Shown here in pieces: positions 50,208 through 59,460 of a stretch of 64,000 nt of DNA (positions within the stretch are counted from its first letter, which is position 1; each line of letters begins with the position of its first letter). The DNA comes from JADJWR01 sp963847675. GTDB taxonomy: Bacteria; Pseudomonadota; Gammaproteobacteria; Burkholderiales; Burkholderiaceae_F. The position numbers and the translations under genes are program-made. The stretch covers positions 1 through 64,000 of the forward strand of contig CAWKAP010000004.1 of assembly GCA_963847675.1 (NCBI GenBank), read 5' to 3'. Below the pieces are notes generated by a model. That model searched no databases. It was not told the origin of the DNA and saw only the letters and a list, made by a program, of their open reading frames with translations.

Positions 50208-51386
50208 ATGCCTGAGCGCGCACCGCCGAAGCGGCGCGACTGGTCATGGCGCAGCCAGGCGTTCCGCGGGCTCGTCTATCAGTTCGTCGCCGTGCTGGCG
50301 ATCGGCTTCGGCGTCTGGTACCTGGCGCAGAACACGCTCGCCAACATGGAGGCGCGCGGCATCCAGAGCGGTTTCGGCTTTCTCTCCGGCGCCGCGGGGT
50401 TCGATATCGGCGAGAGCATCGTGCCTTACGACGCGCTCGACCCGTACTGGATGGCCTTTCTCGTCGGCATCCTGAACACGCTGCGGGTGGCCGTCATCGG
50501 CATCGTGCTGGCGACCTTGCTCGGCACGATGCTCGGCATCGGCCGCTTTTCTCACAACGCGATCGTGCGCGGCATCTGCTACGGCTATGTCGAGTTCTTC
50601 CGCAACGTGCCGGTGCTGCTGCAGCTGCTCATGTGGTATCTGTTCCTGACCGATGCGCTGCCGCCGTTGTACGACGCCATCTCGATCGGCGGGCTGTTTT
50701 TCCTGAGCAACAACGGATTCGTCTTTCCGGTGCCGGTGTGGGGCCTGGGCCAGGCGCTTGCGGGGGTCGGCGTGCTGGTCGGCGCGGTGCTTGCCTGGTT
50801 CTATCGTCGCTGGGCCATGCGCCGCTTCGAGCAGACCGGCCAGCCCGGCAGCATGGTGCTCGTGCCGATCGCGATCGTGATTGCCGCAGGAGTGGCGGGC
50901 TGGATCGCCGGTGGCGCCCCGACGGCATGGAGCACGCCGGTGATCGACGGCTTCCAGACGATCGGGGGAGCGACCGCGACGCCGGAGTTCATGGCGGTGC
51001 TGCTGGGACTGGTCCTTTATACGTCGGCGTTCATCGCCGAGGTCGTGCGCGCCGGCATCGCCTCGGTGTCGCACGGCCAGGTCGAGGCGGCCGGCAGCAT
51101 CGGCCTGTCGAAGGCGCAGTCGATGCGGCTGGTCATCCTGCCGCAGGCGCTGCGCGTGATCATCCCGCCGATGACGAGCCAGTACCTGAACCTGACCAAG
51201 AACTCGTCGCTGGCCGTGGCGATCGGCTACCCCGACGTGGTCTCGATCGCCAACACCGCGCTGAACCAGACCGGCCGCGCGGTCGAGTGCATCGCCATCA
51301 TCATGGCCGTCTACCTGACGACGTCGCTGTCGACCAGTGCGTTCATGAACTGGTACAACAAGCGCGCGGCGATCAAGGAGCGCTAG
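50208..51386 (+). CDS. aapQ: General L-amino-acid ABC transporter, permease AapQ
   Basis: An inner-membrane permease of 392 residues with an N-terminal helix, a long periplasmic insert and a permease core. The EAA-type loop reads EVVRAGIASVSHGQVEAAGSIGLS, followed by LPQALRVIIPPMTSQYLNL. AAGGAG lies seven bases before the ATG. The stop directly abuts the aapM start. It pairs with AapM. Confidence 0.92.
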   Translation: MPERAPPKRRDWSWRSQAFRGLVYQFVAVLAIGFGVWYLAQNTLANMEARGIQSGFGFLSGAAGFDIGESIVPYDALDPYWMAFLVGILNTLRVAVIGIVLATLLGTMLGIGRFSHNAIVRGICYGYVEFFRNVPVLLQLLMWYLFLTDALPPLYDAISIGGLFFLSNNGFVFPVPVWGLGQALAGVGVLVGAVLAWFYRRWAMRRFEQTGQPGSMVLVPIAIVIAAGVAGWIAGGAPTAWSTPVIDGFQTIGGATATPEFMAVLLGLVLYTSAFIAEVVRAGIASVSHGQVEAAGSIGLSKAQSMRLVILPQALRVIIPPMTSQYLNLTKNSSLAVAIGYPDVVSIANTALNQTGRAVECIAIIMAVYLTTSLSTSAFMNWYNKRAAIKER

Positions 51387-52490
51387 ATGTCGGCCGTCTT
51401 CCAACCGATCAAGCCGCGGCCGGCGCCGGTCAGGACCGAGGGATTCGTTCCCTGGATCCGCAGCAACCTGTTCGGTGACCTGCGCAGCAGCGCGGTCACG
51501 CTGCTGATCATCGCGCTCGCCGCGTACGTGCTGCCGGGCCTCGTCAATTGGGCGGTGTTCAATGCCGTCGTCGTCACCAACGCGGAAACCTGCCAGGCCG
51601 CGCGCGGCACCGGCGCCTGCTGGGGCGTGGTCGTCGAGAAGTTCCGCCTGATCATCTTCGGTCGCTACCCGTACGAAGCACAGTGGCGGCCCGAGGTGGC
51701 GACGATCCTGCTCGTGGCCCTGCTCGTCGTCAGCTGCATCCGCACGTTCTGGAAGCCGTGGCTGGCCGCGCTCTGGATCGCGGTCGTGCCGACCTTCTTC
51801 GTGCTGATGGGCGGCGGCTGGTTCGGGCTCGAACCGGTGACGACCGACCAGTGGGGCGGCCTGCCGCTGACCATCATGCTGGCCACCTTCGGCATCGTGC
51901 TCGCCTATCCGATCTCGATCGTCGTTGCGCTCGGGCGGCGCTCCGACCTGCCGGCGATCCGCTCGCTGTGCATCGTCTACATCGAGCTGATCCGCGGCGT
52001 GCCGCTGATTTCCGTGCTGTTCATGGCGAGCTTCCTGTTTCCGCTGTTCATGCCGGTCGGCAAGTCACCGGACGTCCTGCTGCGGGTGCTGGTCGGCATC
52101 ACCCTGTTCTCCGCGGCGTACCTGGCCGAGGTCGTGCGCGGCGGCCTGCAGGCGATCCCGAAGGGACAGGTCGAGGCGGCGCAGTCGCTTGGCCTGACCT
52201 ACTGGCAGACGCAGCGCAAGATCGTTCTGCCGCAGGCGCTCGCCATGGTGGTGCCGGGCATCATGAACAGCTTCATCGCCATCTTCAAGGACACCTCGCT
52301 GGTGACGATCGTGTCGCTGTACGAACTGACCGGCGCGCTGAGCCTGGCGCTGAATTCGGACGCGGACTGGCGGCCGTTCAAGATCGAGGGCTACCTGTTC
52401 ATCACGTTGATCTACTTCGTTTTCTGCTTTTCGATGTCGCGCTACAGCCTGTGGATCGAACACCAGCTCGGCCGCAGCAAGACGCGCTAG
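51387..52490 (+). CDS. aapM: General L-amino-acid ABC transporter, permease AapM
   Basis: The second permease, 367 residues, intact. It shows YIELIRGVPLISVLFMASF, the EAA loop EVVRGGLQAIPKGQVEAAQSLGL and LPQALAMVVPGIMNSFIAIF. It starts at the base following the aapQ stop. In related genomes aapP usually follows directly, but here a 474-bp gap holding a DUF559 unit separates the two. Confidence 0.92.
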   Translation: MSAVFQPIKPRPAPVRTEGFVPWIRSNLFGDLRSSAVTLLIIALAAYVLPGLVNWAVFNAVVVTNAETCQAARGTGACWGVVVEKFRLIIFGRYPYEAQWRPEVATILLVALLVVSCIRTFWKPWLAALWIAVVPTFFVLMGGGWFGLEPVTTDQWGGLPLTIMLATFGIVLAYPISIVVALGRRSDLPAIRSLCIVYIELIRGVPLISVLFMASFLFPLFMPVGKSPDVLLRVLVGITLFSAAYLAEVVRGGLQAIPKGQVEAAQSLGLTYWQTQRKIVLPQALAMVVPGIMNSFIAIFKDTSLVTIVSLYELTGALSLALNSDADWRPFKIEGYLFITLIYFVFCFSMSRYSLWIEHQLGRSKTR

Positions 52491-52536
52491 GCGGTTTCCC
52501 TGCTGTTCGGGGCGAAAGCGGAGGACGGCCGGTTTC

Positions 52537-52575
52537 CCCCTCTCCCCTCGAGGGAGAGGGGCCAGGGGAGAGGGG
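52537..52575 (+). repeat. Left inverted repeat of DUF559 unit 2
   Basis: A 39-bp end; its last bases (GGGGAGAGGGG) stand three bases before the GTG of the DUF559 gene and so probably supply its ribosome-binding site. Confidence 0.8.
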
Positions 52576-52578
52576 TCA

Positions 52579-52968
52579 GTGAGCGACAGGCAGCGGATTT
52601 TCGCCAGGCAGATGCGCCGCGACGCCACCGACGCCGAACGCGTGCTGTGGCAGCGCCTGCGCGCCAATCGCCTCGCCGATGGCAAGTTCCGGCGCCAGCA
52701 GCCGATCGGCCCCTACATCGTCGACTTCGTCTGTCTTGCCGCGCGGCTCGTTATCGAAGTCGATGGTGGGCAGCACCTGGGAAGCACGAGCGACGCGGAG
52801 CGGGATGTCTGGCTACGCGAGCAGGGGTTCACGGTGCTGCGGTTCTGGAACGACGACGTACTGGCGCGCACGGAGTCCGTGCTCGAAGAAATACTCCGAC
52901 ATCTTCCCCTCTCCCCCGGCCCCTCTCCCGCCAGGGGAGAGGGGAGCTTCCTTGGGCCTCGCCTATGA
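52579..52968 (+). CDS. DUF559 (VSR-like PD-(D/E)XK) endonuclease-domain protein, copy 2
   Basis: A 129-residue protein from a GTG start placed just after the left inverted repeat. The signature is RDATDAERVLWQRLR, KFRRQQPIGPYIVDFVC, LVIEVDGGQHLGST, then GFTVLRFWNDDVL, position by position like copy 1. The C-terminal tail (LSPGPSPARGEG) is encoded by the right repeat. The stop forms ATGA with the aapP start. No close Shine-Dalgarno precedes aapP, so translation of aapP may depend on coupling to this gene. Confidence 0.85.
   Translation: MSDRQRIFARQMRRDATDAERVLWQRLRANRLADGKFRRQQPIGPYIVDFVCLAARLVIEVDGGQHLGSTSDAERDVWLREQGFTVLRFWNDDVLARTESVLEEILRHLPLSPGPSPARGEGSFLGPRL
52906..52944 (-). repeat. 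Right inverted repeat of DUF559 unit 2
   Basis: A 39-bp end inverted relative to the left end, 21 bp before the aapP ATG; it encodes the proline/glycine-rich tail of the DUF559 protein. Confidence 0.8.
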
Positions 52969-53711
52969 CGACGCAGCACATCATCACCTTCGAGAAGGTC
53001 AACAAGTGGTACGGCAACAATTTCCACGTGTTGCGCGACATCGACCTGGCGGTGAAGCCCGGCGAGCGGATCGTCATCTGCGGGCCGTCGGGATCCGGCA
53101 AGTCGACGCTGATCCGCTGCATCAACCGGCTCGAGGAGCACCAGGAGGGCACGATCCGCGTCGACGGCATCGAACTGACCGACGACATCAAGGCGATCGA
53201 GAAAGTCCGCCGGGAAGTCGGCATGGTGTTCCAGCAGTTCAACCTGTTTCCGCACCTGACGGTGCTGGAGAACCTGACCCTTTCGCCGATGTGGGTCGGC
53301 AAGACGCCGAAGAAGGACGCCGTCGAGCGCGCGATGCAGCAGCTCACGCGCGTGAAGATCGCCGAGCAGGCGAACAAGTATCCGCTGCAGCTGTCCGGCG
53401 GCCAGCAGCAGCGCGTGGCGATCGCCCGCGCGCTGTGCCTGACGCCGAAGATCATGCTGTTCGACGAGCCGACCTCGGCGCTCGACCCGGAGATGATCAA
53501 GGAAGTGCTCGACGTGATGGTCGAGCTGGCCAATCAGGGCATCACGATGCTGTGCGTCACCCACGAGATGGGCTTCGCCAAGGCCGTGGCCGACCGCGTG
53601 ATCTTCATGGACGAGGGCCAGATCGTCGAGCAGAACACGCCGCACGAGTTCTTCGACAATCCGAAGAGCGACCGCACCAAGGACTTCCTCTCCAAGATCC
53701 TCGGCCACTGA
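52965..53711 (+). CDS. aapP: General L-amino-acid ABC transporter, ATP-binding protein
   Basis: A 248-residue ATPase of the polar amino-acid uptake family: Walker A CGPSGSGKSTLIRC, Q-loop MVFQQFNLFPHLTVLEN, signature LSGGQQQRVAIARAL, Walker B MLFDEPTSALD, His switch VTHEMGFA. The ATG is taken at 52965, in ATGA overlap with the DUF559 gene. It energises AapQM. Separation from aapM by the DUF559 unit is the unusual point. Confidence 0.93.
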   Translation: MTTQHIITFEKVNKWYGNNFHVLRDIDLAVKPGERIVICGPSGSGKSTLIRCINRLEEHQEGTIRVDGIELTDDIKAIEKVRREVGMVFQQFNLFPHLTVLENLTLSPMWVGKTPKKDAVERAMQQLTRVKIAEQANKYPLQLSGGQQQRVAIARALCLTPKIMLFDEPTSALDPEMIKEVLDVMVELANQGITMLCVTHEMGFAKAVADRVIFMDEGQIVEQNTPHEFFDNPKSDRTKDFLSKILGH

Positions 53712-53725
53712 CGCGGCCCAGGCAT

Positions 53726-54943
53726 TCAACGCGACAGCGCGAAGCGGCGCAGGCCGAGCGCCAGCCACGCGGCCAGCCCGACGCTCATCAGACCCAGCGA
53801 GGCGATCGCCAGGGCCAGCGTCGAGTGCATCACCAGCGGCGCCAGCACGCCGGCGACGATGCCGTTGGCCACGCTGCCGATCACGGCCTGCAGCGACGAG
53901 GCGAGTCCGCGCCGCTCGGGCACCACGTCGAGCAGCATCAGCGTGACCACCGGCGTCACCAGCGCCCAGCCGAACGAATAGACCGCGATCGGCAGCAGCG
54001 CCCACGCGGCGTGGGCTTCGAACAGGCCATTGGCGACGACGTTGACGAGCGAGATCGTCGTCATGATCGCGTAGCCCCAGCGCACCTGGCGGCGCGGCTC
54101 GATCCGGCCGGCGAGCCGCCCGCTCGTCCACGCGCCGCCCATGATGCCGGCGATGTTGATGCAGAAGAACCAGAAGAACTGCGTCGGCGACAAGTGCAGC
54201 AGTTCGCCGAGGAAGGCCGGCGCCGACAGCACGTACAGGAACATGCCGTTGAACGGCACGCCGCTGGCCAGCGCCAGCAGCACGAAGCGCGGACTGCCCA
54301 CCAGGCTCGCGTAGCCGCGCATCAGGTTGCGGACGTTGAACGGCTGCCGGTCCTGCGCGTGCAGGGTTTCCGGCAGCAGGCGAACATTGGCGAGCCAGAG
54401 TGCGGCGCCGAGCGCGGCCAGGAACCAGAACACCGCCTCCCAGCCGATGTGCACGAACAGCACGCCGCCGATCAGCGGCGCGATCGCCGGCGCGAGGCCG
54501 AAGAACAGCGTCACCTGCGACATCACGCGCTGCGCCTCGGCCGGCGGGAACATGTCGCGGATCACCGCGCGCGAGACGACGATGCCGGCGCCCGTGGCGA
54601 GTCCCTGCAGCGCGCGAAAGGCGATCAACTGCGCCGGCGTGGCGGCCAGCGCGCAGCCGACCGACGCCAGCGTGAAGACCGCCACCCCTCCGAGCACGAC
54701 CGGCCGCCGGCCGAAGCTGTCGGCCAGCGCGCCGTGGAAGAGGTTCATGAAGGCGAAACCGAACAGGTACGCCGACAGCGTCTGCTGCAGTTGCAGCGGC
54801 GTGGCGGGCAGCGCCTGCGCGATGCCGGAGAACGCCGGCAGGTAGGTGTCGACCGTGAACGGCCCGAGCATGCTCAGGCAGGCGAGCAGCAGCGCCAGCG
54901 CCCAGCGCGGCGCGGTCCACAACTGAGCGGCGTTCGGGTTCAC
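53726..54943 (-). CDS. MFS multidrug exporter, Bcr/CflA family
   Basis: 405 residues with twelve predicted transmembrane helices. Family marks are FTVDTYLPAFSGIA near the N-terminus, motif A GALADSFGRRPVVLGG and the fifth-helix motif AFRALQGLATGAGIVVSRA. A GTG start (54943) is used; no strong Shine-Dalgarno is visible. It is convergent with aapP, with only 14 bp between the stops. Bcr/CflA proteins export drugs or small metabolites (for example bicyclomycin or cysteine); export of a sulfur amino acid would fit the divergent cysteine synthase gene, but that is conjecture. Confidence 0.9.
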   Translation of the reverse strand: MNPNAAQLWTAPRWALALLLACLSMLGPFTVDTYLPAFSGIAQALPATPLQLQQTLSAYLFGFAFMNLFHGALADSFGRRPVVLGGVAVFTLASVGCALAATPAQLIAFRALQGLATGAGIVVSRAVIRDMFPPAEAQRVMSQVTLFFGLAPAIAPLIGGVLFVHIGWEAVFWFLAALGAALWLANVRLLPETLHAQDRQPFNVRNLMRGYASLVGSPRFVLLALASGVPFNGMFLYVLSAPAFLGELLHLSPTQFFWFFCINIAGIMGGAWTSGRLAGRIEPRRQVRWGYAIMTTISLVNVVANGLFEAHAAWALLPIAVYSFGWALVTPVVTLMLLDVVPERRGLASSLQAVIGSVANGIVAGVLAPLVMHSTLALAIASLGLMSVGLAAWLALGLRRFALSR

Positions 54944-55061
54944 GCGGGCGAAGGCAGGCCGGGGCCGGACGAGGGTACCCGAATAAGCAAATAGCGCAGC
55001 CCGGCGCAAGCGCGCCCGCGAATGTGCGACGCTCTCCAGTCCGCAAGAACAAGGAGATGCC

Positions 55062-55985
55062 ATGAAAGCCGCCACCATCCTGCACACCATCGGCGATACG
55101 CCGCACATCCGCGTCAACCGGCTGTTCGGCAACGGCCACGAGGTGTGGATCAAGTCCGAGCGCGCCAACCCGGGCGGCTCGATCAAGGACCGCATCGCGC
55201 TCGCCATGGTCGAGGATGCCGAGGCGCGCGGCGTCCTGAAGCCCGGCGGCACGATCATCGAGCCGACCTCCGGCAACACCGGCATCGGCCTGGCGATGGT
55301 CGCCGCGGTCAAGGGATACAAGCTGATCCTGGTGATGCCGGACAGCATGAGCATCGAGCGCCGCCGACTGATGCTCGCCTACGGCGCCAGCTTCGACCTG
55401 ACGCCGCGCGAGAAGGGCATGAAGGGCGCGATCGCCCGCGCCGAGGAACTGCTCGCCGCCACGCCCGGCGCGTGGATGCCGCAGCAGTTCGACAACCCGG
55501 CCAACGTCGCGGTGCACGCGCACACCACCGCGCAGGAGATCCTGGCCGACTTTCCCGAAGGCGTCGATGCGCTGATCACCGGCGTCGGCACGGGCGGCCA
55601 CATCAGCGGCTGCGCGCAGGTGCTGAAGAAAGCCTGGCCGAAGCTGCGCGTGTTCGCGGTGGAGCCGGCGGCCTCGCCGGTGATCTCCGGCGGCGCACCG
55701 TCGCCGCACCCGATCCAGGGCATCGGTGCCGGCTTCGTGCCAACCAACCTGCACACCGCGCTGCTCGACGGCGTGATCCAGGTCGACGCGGAAGAGGCGC
55801 GCGAGATGGCCCGCCGCGCCGCGCGCGAGGAGGGCATGCTGGTCGGCATCAGTTCCGGCGCGACGCTGGCGGCGATCGCGAAGAAGCTGCCCGAACTGGC
55901 TGCCGGCAGCCGCGTGCTCGGCTTCAACTACGACACCGGCGAGCGCTACCTCTCGACCGAAGGCTTCCTGCCGACCGGCGCCTGA
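55062..55985 (+). CDS. Cysteine synthase (O-acetylserine sulfhydrylase)
   Basis: A PLP enzyme of 307 residues, intact. PLP-binding Lys in NPGGSIKDRIAL, substrate loop PTSGNTGIG, PLP-phosphate loop TGVGTGGHISG and the C-terminal GISSGATLAA are all present. It makes cysteine from O-acetylserine and sulfide. The sequence around the Lys and the short C-terminus fit CysK more than CysM, but the symbol is left open. ACAAGGAG precedes the ATG. It is divergent from the MFS exporter. Confidence 0.9.
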   Translation: MKAATILHTIGDTPHIRVNRLFGNGHEVWIKSERANPGGSIKDRIALAMVEDAEARGVLKPGGTIIEPTSGNTGIGLAMVAAVKGYKLILVMPDSMSIERRRLMLAYGASFDLTPREKGMKGAIARAEELLAATPGAWMPQQFDNPANVAVHAHTTAQEILADFPEGVDALITGVGTGGHISGCAQVLKKAWPKLRVFAVEPAASPVISGGAPSPHPIQGIGAGFVPTNLHTALLDGVIQVDAEEAREMARRAAREEGMLVGISSGATLAAIAKKLPELAAGSRVLGFNYDTGERYLSTEGFLPTGA

Positions 55986-56160
55986 AGCGCTCGCAGCATC
56001 GCGTATTGCCGCCGCCCGCACGCAAGCGGATGATCGGTGGTGCCTGCCGGCGATCCGTCGCCGAGTCAGGTCCGCCCGTCCCGGCGCCATCGTTTCGCCG
56101 CCCCGCCGGGTCGGGAGCGATGTTTCCACCGCGGCGGCGCAATTGACCGGGAGGCAGGTG

Positions 56161-56919
56161 ATGACCGAAGAACAGACGAACGTTCCTGTTTCTCATCCGG
56201 AAGCGAAGCACCTCAGGCACAACGTCGTCGACGCCGGGCGCGGCCTCGCCTGGTGGACCGAGGCGTGGCCGCTGTTCACCAAGGGCGCCGGGATCTGGAT
56301 CGTGATGGCGCTGGTCCTGATCGTCATCCTGATCGTGCTCGGCTTTGTCCCCGTGCTCGGCGGGCTGGCGATCTCGCTGCTGCTGCCGGTGTTCGCCGGC
56401 GGCTGGATGCTTGCCGCGCGCAAGGTCGACGACGGCGGCATGCCCGCGGCCGGCGACCTGTTCAGCGGCTTCCGCGAGCACCTGGCGCCGCTGGTGGTGC
56501 TCGGCGCGCTGATGGTGGCCGCGTCGTTGCTGATCGCCTTCGTGGCGGCGACGCTGGGCGCCGGCGCGATCCTCGGCCTGATGGCCGGCGAGGCGCAGCA
56601 CAGCGCGAACGGCGTGATGGCCAGCCTGACGGTCGGCATGCTCGGCGTGCTGGTGGCCTCGGCCCTCGGCCTGGTGGTCACGATGGCCATCTGGTTCGCG
56701 CCGGCGCTGGTCGTGTTCCGCAGCGTTTCGCCGGTGCGGGCGATGAAGGCGAGCCTCGCCGCCTGCCTGAAGAACGTCGTGCCTTTCCTCGTCTACGGCG
56801 TGCTGTACATCGTCGCCGCGATCGTGGCCTCGATTCCTTTCGGGCTCGGCTGGATCGTGCTGGTTCCGGTGCTGATGCTGACGGTGTACGTCAGCTACAA
56901 GGACGTCTTCGGCCACTAG
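56161..56919 (+). CDS. BPSS1780-like membrane protein
   Basis: A 252-residue inner-membrane protein. After a soluble N-terminus (HNVVDAGRGLAWWTEAWPLF is the conserved entry) come about six hydrophobic segments, among them IWIVMALVLIVILIVLGF and LGLVVTMAIWFAPALVVF. The RGLAWWTEAWPLF...FAGGWMLAAR pattern is that of the BPSS1780 family, whose function is unknown. The ATG at 56161 has GGGAGG close upstream. The family is largely betaproteobacterial, which supports the lineage guess. Confidence 0.82.
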   Translation: MTEEQTNVPVSHPEAKHLRHNVVDAGRGLAWWTEAWPLFTKGAGIWIVMALVLIVILIVLGFVPVLGGLAISLLLPVFAGGWMLAARKVDDGGMPAAGDLFSGFREHLAPLVVLGALMVAASLLIAFVAATLGAGAILGLMAGEAQHSANGVMASLTVGMLGVLVASALGLVVTMAIWFAPALVVFRSVSPVRAMKASLAACLKNVVPFLVYGVLYIVAAIVASIPFGLGWIVLVPVLMLTVYVSYKDVFGH

Positions 56920-57033
56920 GCCCCGGCGCTCCGAGCGCGACGGGCAACCGTTGGACCACTGCCGCCCCGGTTCCGGCGCGGGCGGGTACGTATCATCCGC
57001 AGCTTCCGCGAATCCGCATCCGTAGCCGCCCGC

Positions 57034-59118
57034 ATGGCCGTCGCCGCATCCTCGCCCGCAATGCCCGTCAGCACCGCCGCGGTGGTCCCCTACGCGGCGA
57101 CGATCTTTCTCTCGGCGTTCCTGCTGTTCCTGGTGCAGCCGATCATCGCCAGGCAGATCCTGCCCTGGTTCGGCGGCGCTTCTTCCGTGTGGACCACGTG
57201 CCTGGTGTTCTTCCAGAGCGCGCTGCTCGCCGGCTACGCCTATGCCGACGCCACCACGCGGCTGGGGGCACGGCGGCAGACGCTGCTGCACGTCGTCCTG
57301 CTCGTGGTTTCGCTGGCCACGCTGCCGATCCTCGCCGCCGAAAGCTGGAAGCCGCAGGGCGACGAGGCACCGATTGCGCGCATCCTGCTGCTGCTTACGG
57401 TGACCATCGGGCTGCCGTACTTCCTGCTCTCGACGACCACGCCGCTGCTGCAGTCGTGGTACTGGCGGCGCTTCCGCAGCGTGGTGCCGTATCGCCTCTT
57501 CGCGCTGTCGAACTTCGCCTCGCTGCTCGCGCTGCTCGGCTTCCCGGTGCTCGCCGAGCCGTGGTTCAACCTGCGCCAGCTGGGCCTCGCCTGGTCGGCG
57601 CTGTACGTGGCGTTCGTCGCGCTGTGCGTGGCCACGGCGTGGCGTTCGCTGCGCGAGACGCACAGCGGCGAAGGCGAAGCGCAGCGCGCCGGATCCCCGG
57701 CGGCGCACGCAGTGAAGGCTGCGCCGCCCAGCGGCGCCGAGCAGGCGCTGTGGCTGTCGCTTTCCGCAATGGGCTCGGTGATGCTGCTCGCGGTGACCAA
57801 CCACGTCACGCAGAACATCGCCAGCGTGCCGTTCCTGTGGGTCGTGCCGCTGTCGCTGTACCTCGTCACCTTCATCCTCTGCTTCGACCATCCGCGCTGG
57901 TACGTGCGGCCGCTCTTCTTCGGCGCGGCGCTGCTGCTGGTGCCGGCGATGGCCTGGCAGATCGCCTCGCTCGACCTGCACACGGCGGCACCGCTGTTCT
58001 TCGTCGGGCTCTTCGTCGCCTGCATGGTGTGCCACGGCGAGCTGGCGCGCGCCCGGCCCGCGCCCGAGCACCTGACGCGCTTCTACCTGATGCTTTCCCT
58101 CGGCGGCGCCGCGGGCGCGGTGCTGGTGGCGCTGGTCGCGCCGAACGTGCTGCGAGGCTACTTCGAACTGAACGTCGCGCTGGTCGCGCTGGCCGTGCTG
58201 CTCGCCTTGCGACTCAGCGGCATGGCGCGCCTCGGTGGCTTGCTCGCCGCCGCGCTGACCGCGTATTTCGCGATCAGCGCCGGCATCGACTACGGCGCCG
58301 GCAAGCGGGTGATGGAGCGCGACTTCTACGGCGTGGTGCGCACGCACGACCGCGAGGTCGAAGGCGTGAGGTACCGCGCCATGCTGCACGGCGCGATCAT
58401 GCACGGCGGGCAGCTGCTCGACGAGCAGTACCGCGGCCAGCCCGCCGACTACTTCGGCCCCACCTCCGGCTACGGCCGCCTGTTCGCAGCGCTCGATGAA
58501 GCGAGGCCGGCGCCGCGCAAGGTCGGCGTCATCGGGCTGGGCGCCGGCGTCGTGGCCGCCTACGGCCGCGACGGCGACACGATGACCTTCTACGAGATCA
58601 GCCCGAAGGTGATCGACATCGAGCGGCGCGAGTTCACCTTCCTGCGCGACTCGCCCGCGAAGATCGACGTCGTCGTCGGCGACGGTCGCCTGAGCCTCGA
58701 GCAGGAACTGAAGCTGTCGGGCCCGCGCGGCTTTGAGGTGCTCGGCATCGACGCGTTCTCCGGCGACTCGATCCCGATGCACCTGATCACGCGCGAGGCG
58801 ATGGCGCTGTACGTGCGCCACCTCGCGCCCGACGGCGTGATCGTCTTCCAGGCCACCAACCGCTACATCGACCTGCTGCCGGTGATCCAGCGCCTCGCCG
58901 CCGAGCAGGGCATGGAGGCGAGGCTGGTTTCGGACTGGCCCGAGGACCGCGGCCGGCGTGAACTACTGGATGTCGTCGACCGACCAGGTGCTGGTCACCC
59001 GCGACGCGGCGCTGCTGCAGCATCCGCGCATCCTCGAGGCGGCGCAGCGCATCGAGGAGCGCTTCGACCTGCCGACGTTCACGGATGCGCAGCACAACAT
59101 GTTCCGGATACTGAAGTA
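57034..59118 (+). CDS. Membrane-fused spermidine-synthase-like protein
   Basis: About 690 residues. The N-terminal half has ten or more membrane helices (IFLSAFLLFLVQPIIARQILPWFGG is the family entry; keep part LVQPIIARQILPWFG). The C-terminal half is a spermidine-synthase/methyltransferase-like Rossmann domain (KVGVIGLGAGVVAAYGRDGD, ISPKVIDIERREF, VVGDGRLSL, LGIDAFSGDSIPMHL). Such fused proteins lack assigned substrates. One extra base near 58957 shifts the last 53 codons; corrected, the protein ends in the conserved VNYWMSSTDQVLVTRD...NMFRILK, at TAG 59116-59118. Confidence 0.86.
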
Positions 59119-59460
59119 GCGGAGAGATGCTGCGGCCCACGCGGATCCCGGGCGTGTCAGAGCGGGGAACTGGGGTAGCCTCTCTACGGTCAGCCACTGG
59201 ATCGTGCCCCTGCCGTTGGCCCAGGCAGAGCACAGTGAGTGGTTCCTGTGACGCAATGATGGATTGCCCACCCGCCTGTCGCCTGTCGCCCGTAGGGCTC
59301 GCGCATCTTGTGACGGCGCTTCTGCTCGTGGCACCGCAGGCGGCGATCGGCGTCGCACTCGCGGAACCGCGTTGTTCGGTTCGGCCGTACCTTCGCTTTC
59401 GGTTTCCCCGCCCTTGGCGTGGCGCACGGCCGATGCTTCCGGCCAGGAGGGACGTCAGAT
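59119..59460 (+). other. Gene-free gap upstream of the small WPDGSLGCP protein gene
   Basis: 342 bp with no supportable gene. Short open frames here lack codon bias or homology that I can recognise. The final bases (CCAGGAGGGACGTCAG) supply a Shine-Dalgarno for the next gene. Confidence 0.5.

Larger units (their letters stand above)
52537..52944 (+). mobile_element. DUF559 unit 2: nuclease gene bounded by 39-bp inverted repeats
   Basis: A 408-bp unit between aapM and aapP. The left end (52537-52575) and the reverse complement of the right end (52906-52944) agree at 36 of 39 positions. Each end holds a palindrome (CCTCTCCC..GGGAGAGG) followed by a G-rich tail ending GGGGAGAGGGG. The repeat sequence differs from that of unit 1, but length, internal palindrome plus tail layout, gene content and position within an operon gap are the same. 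No clear target duplication was found. Confidence 0.7.

Noticed and set aside
52713..58821. Two very long minus-strand open frames across aapP, cysK-like and membrane-protein genes
   Set aside because: Except for the real MFS exporter portion (53726-54943) they are shadows with low-complexity Arg/His/Gln-rich translations.
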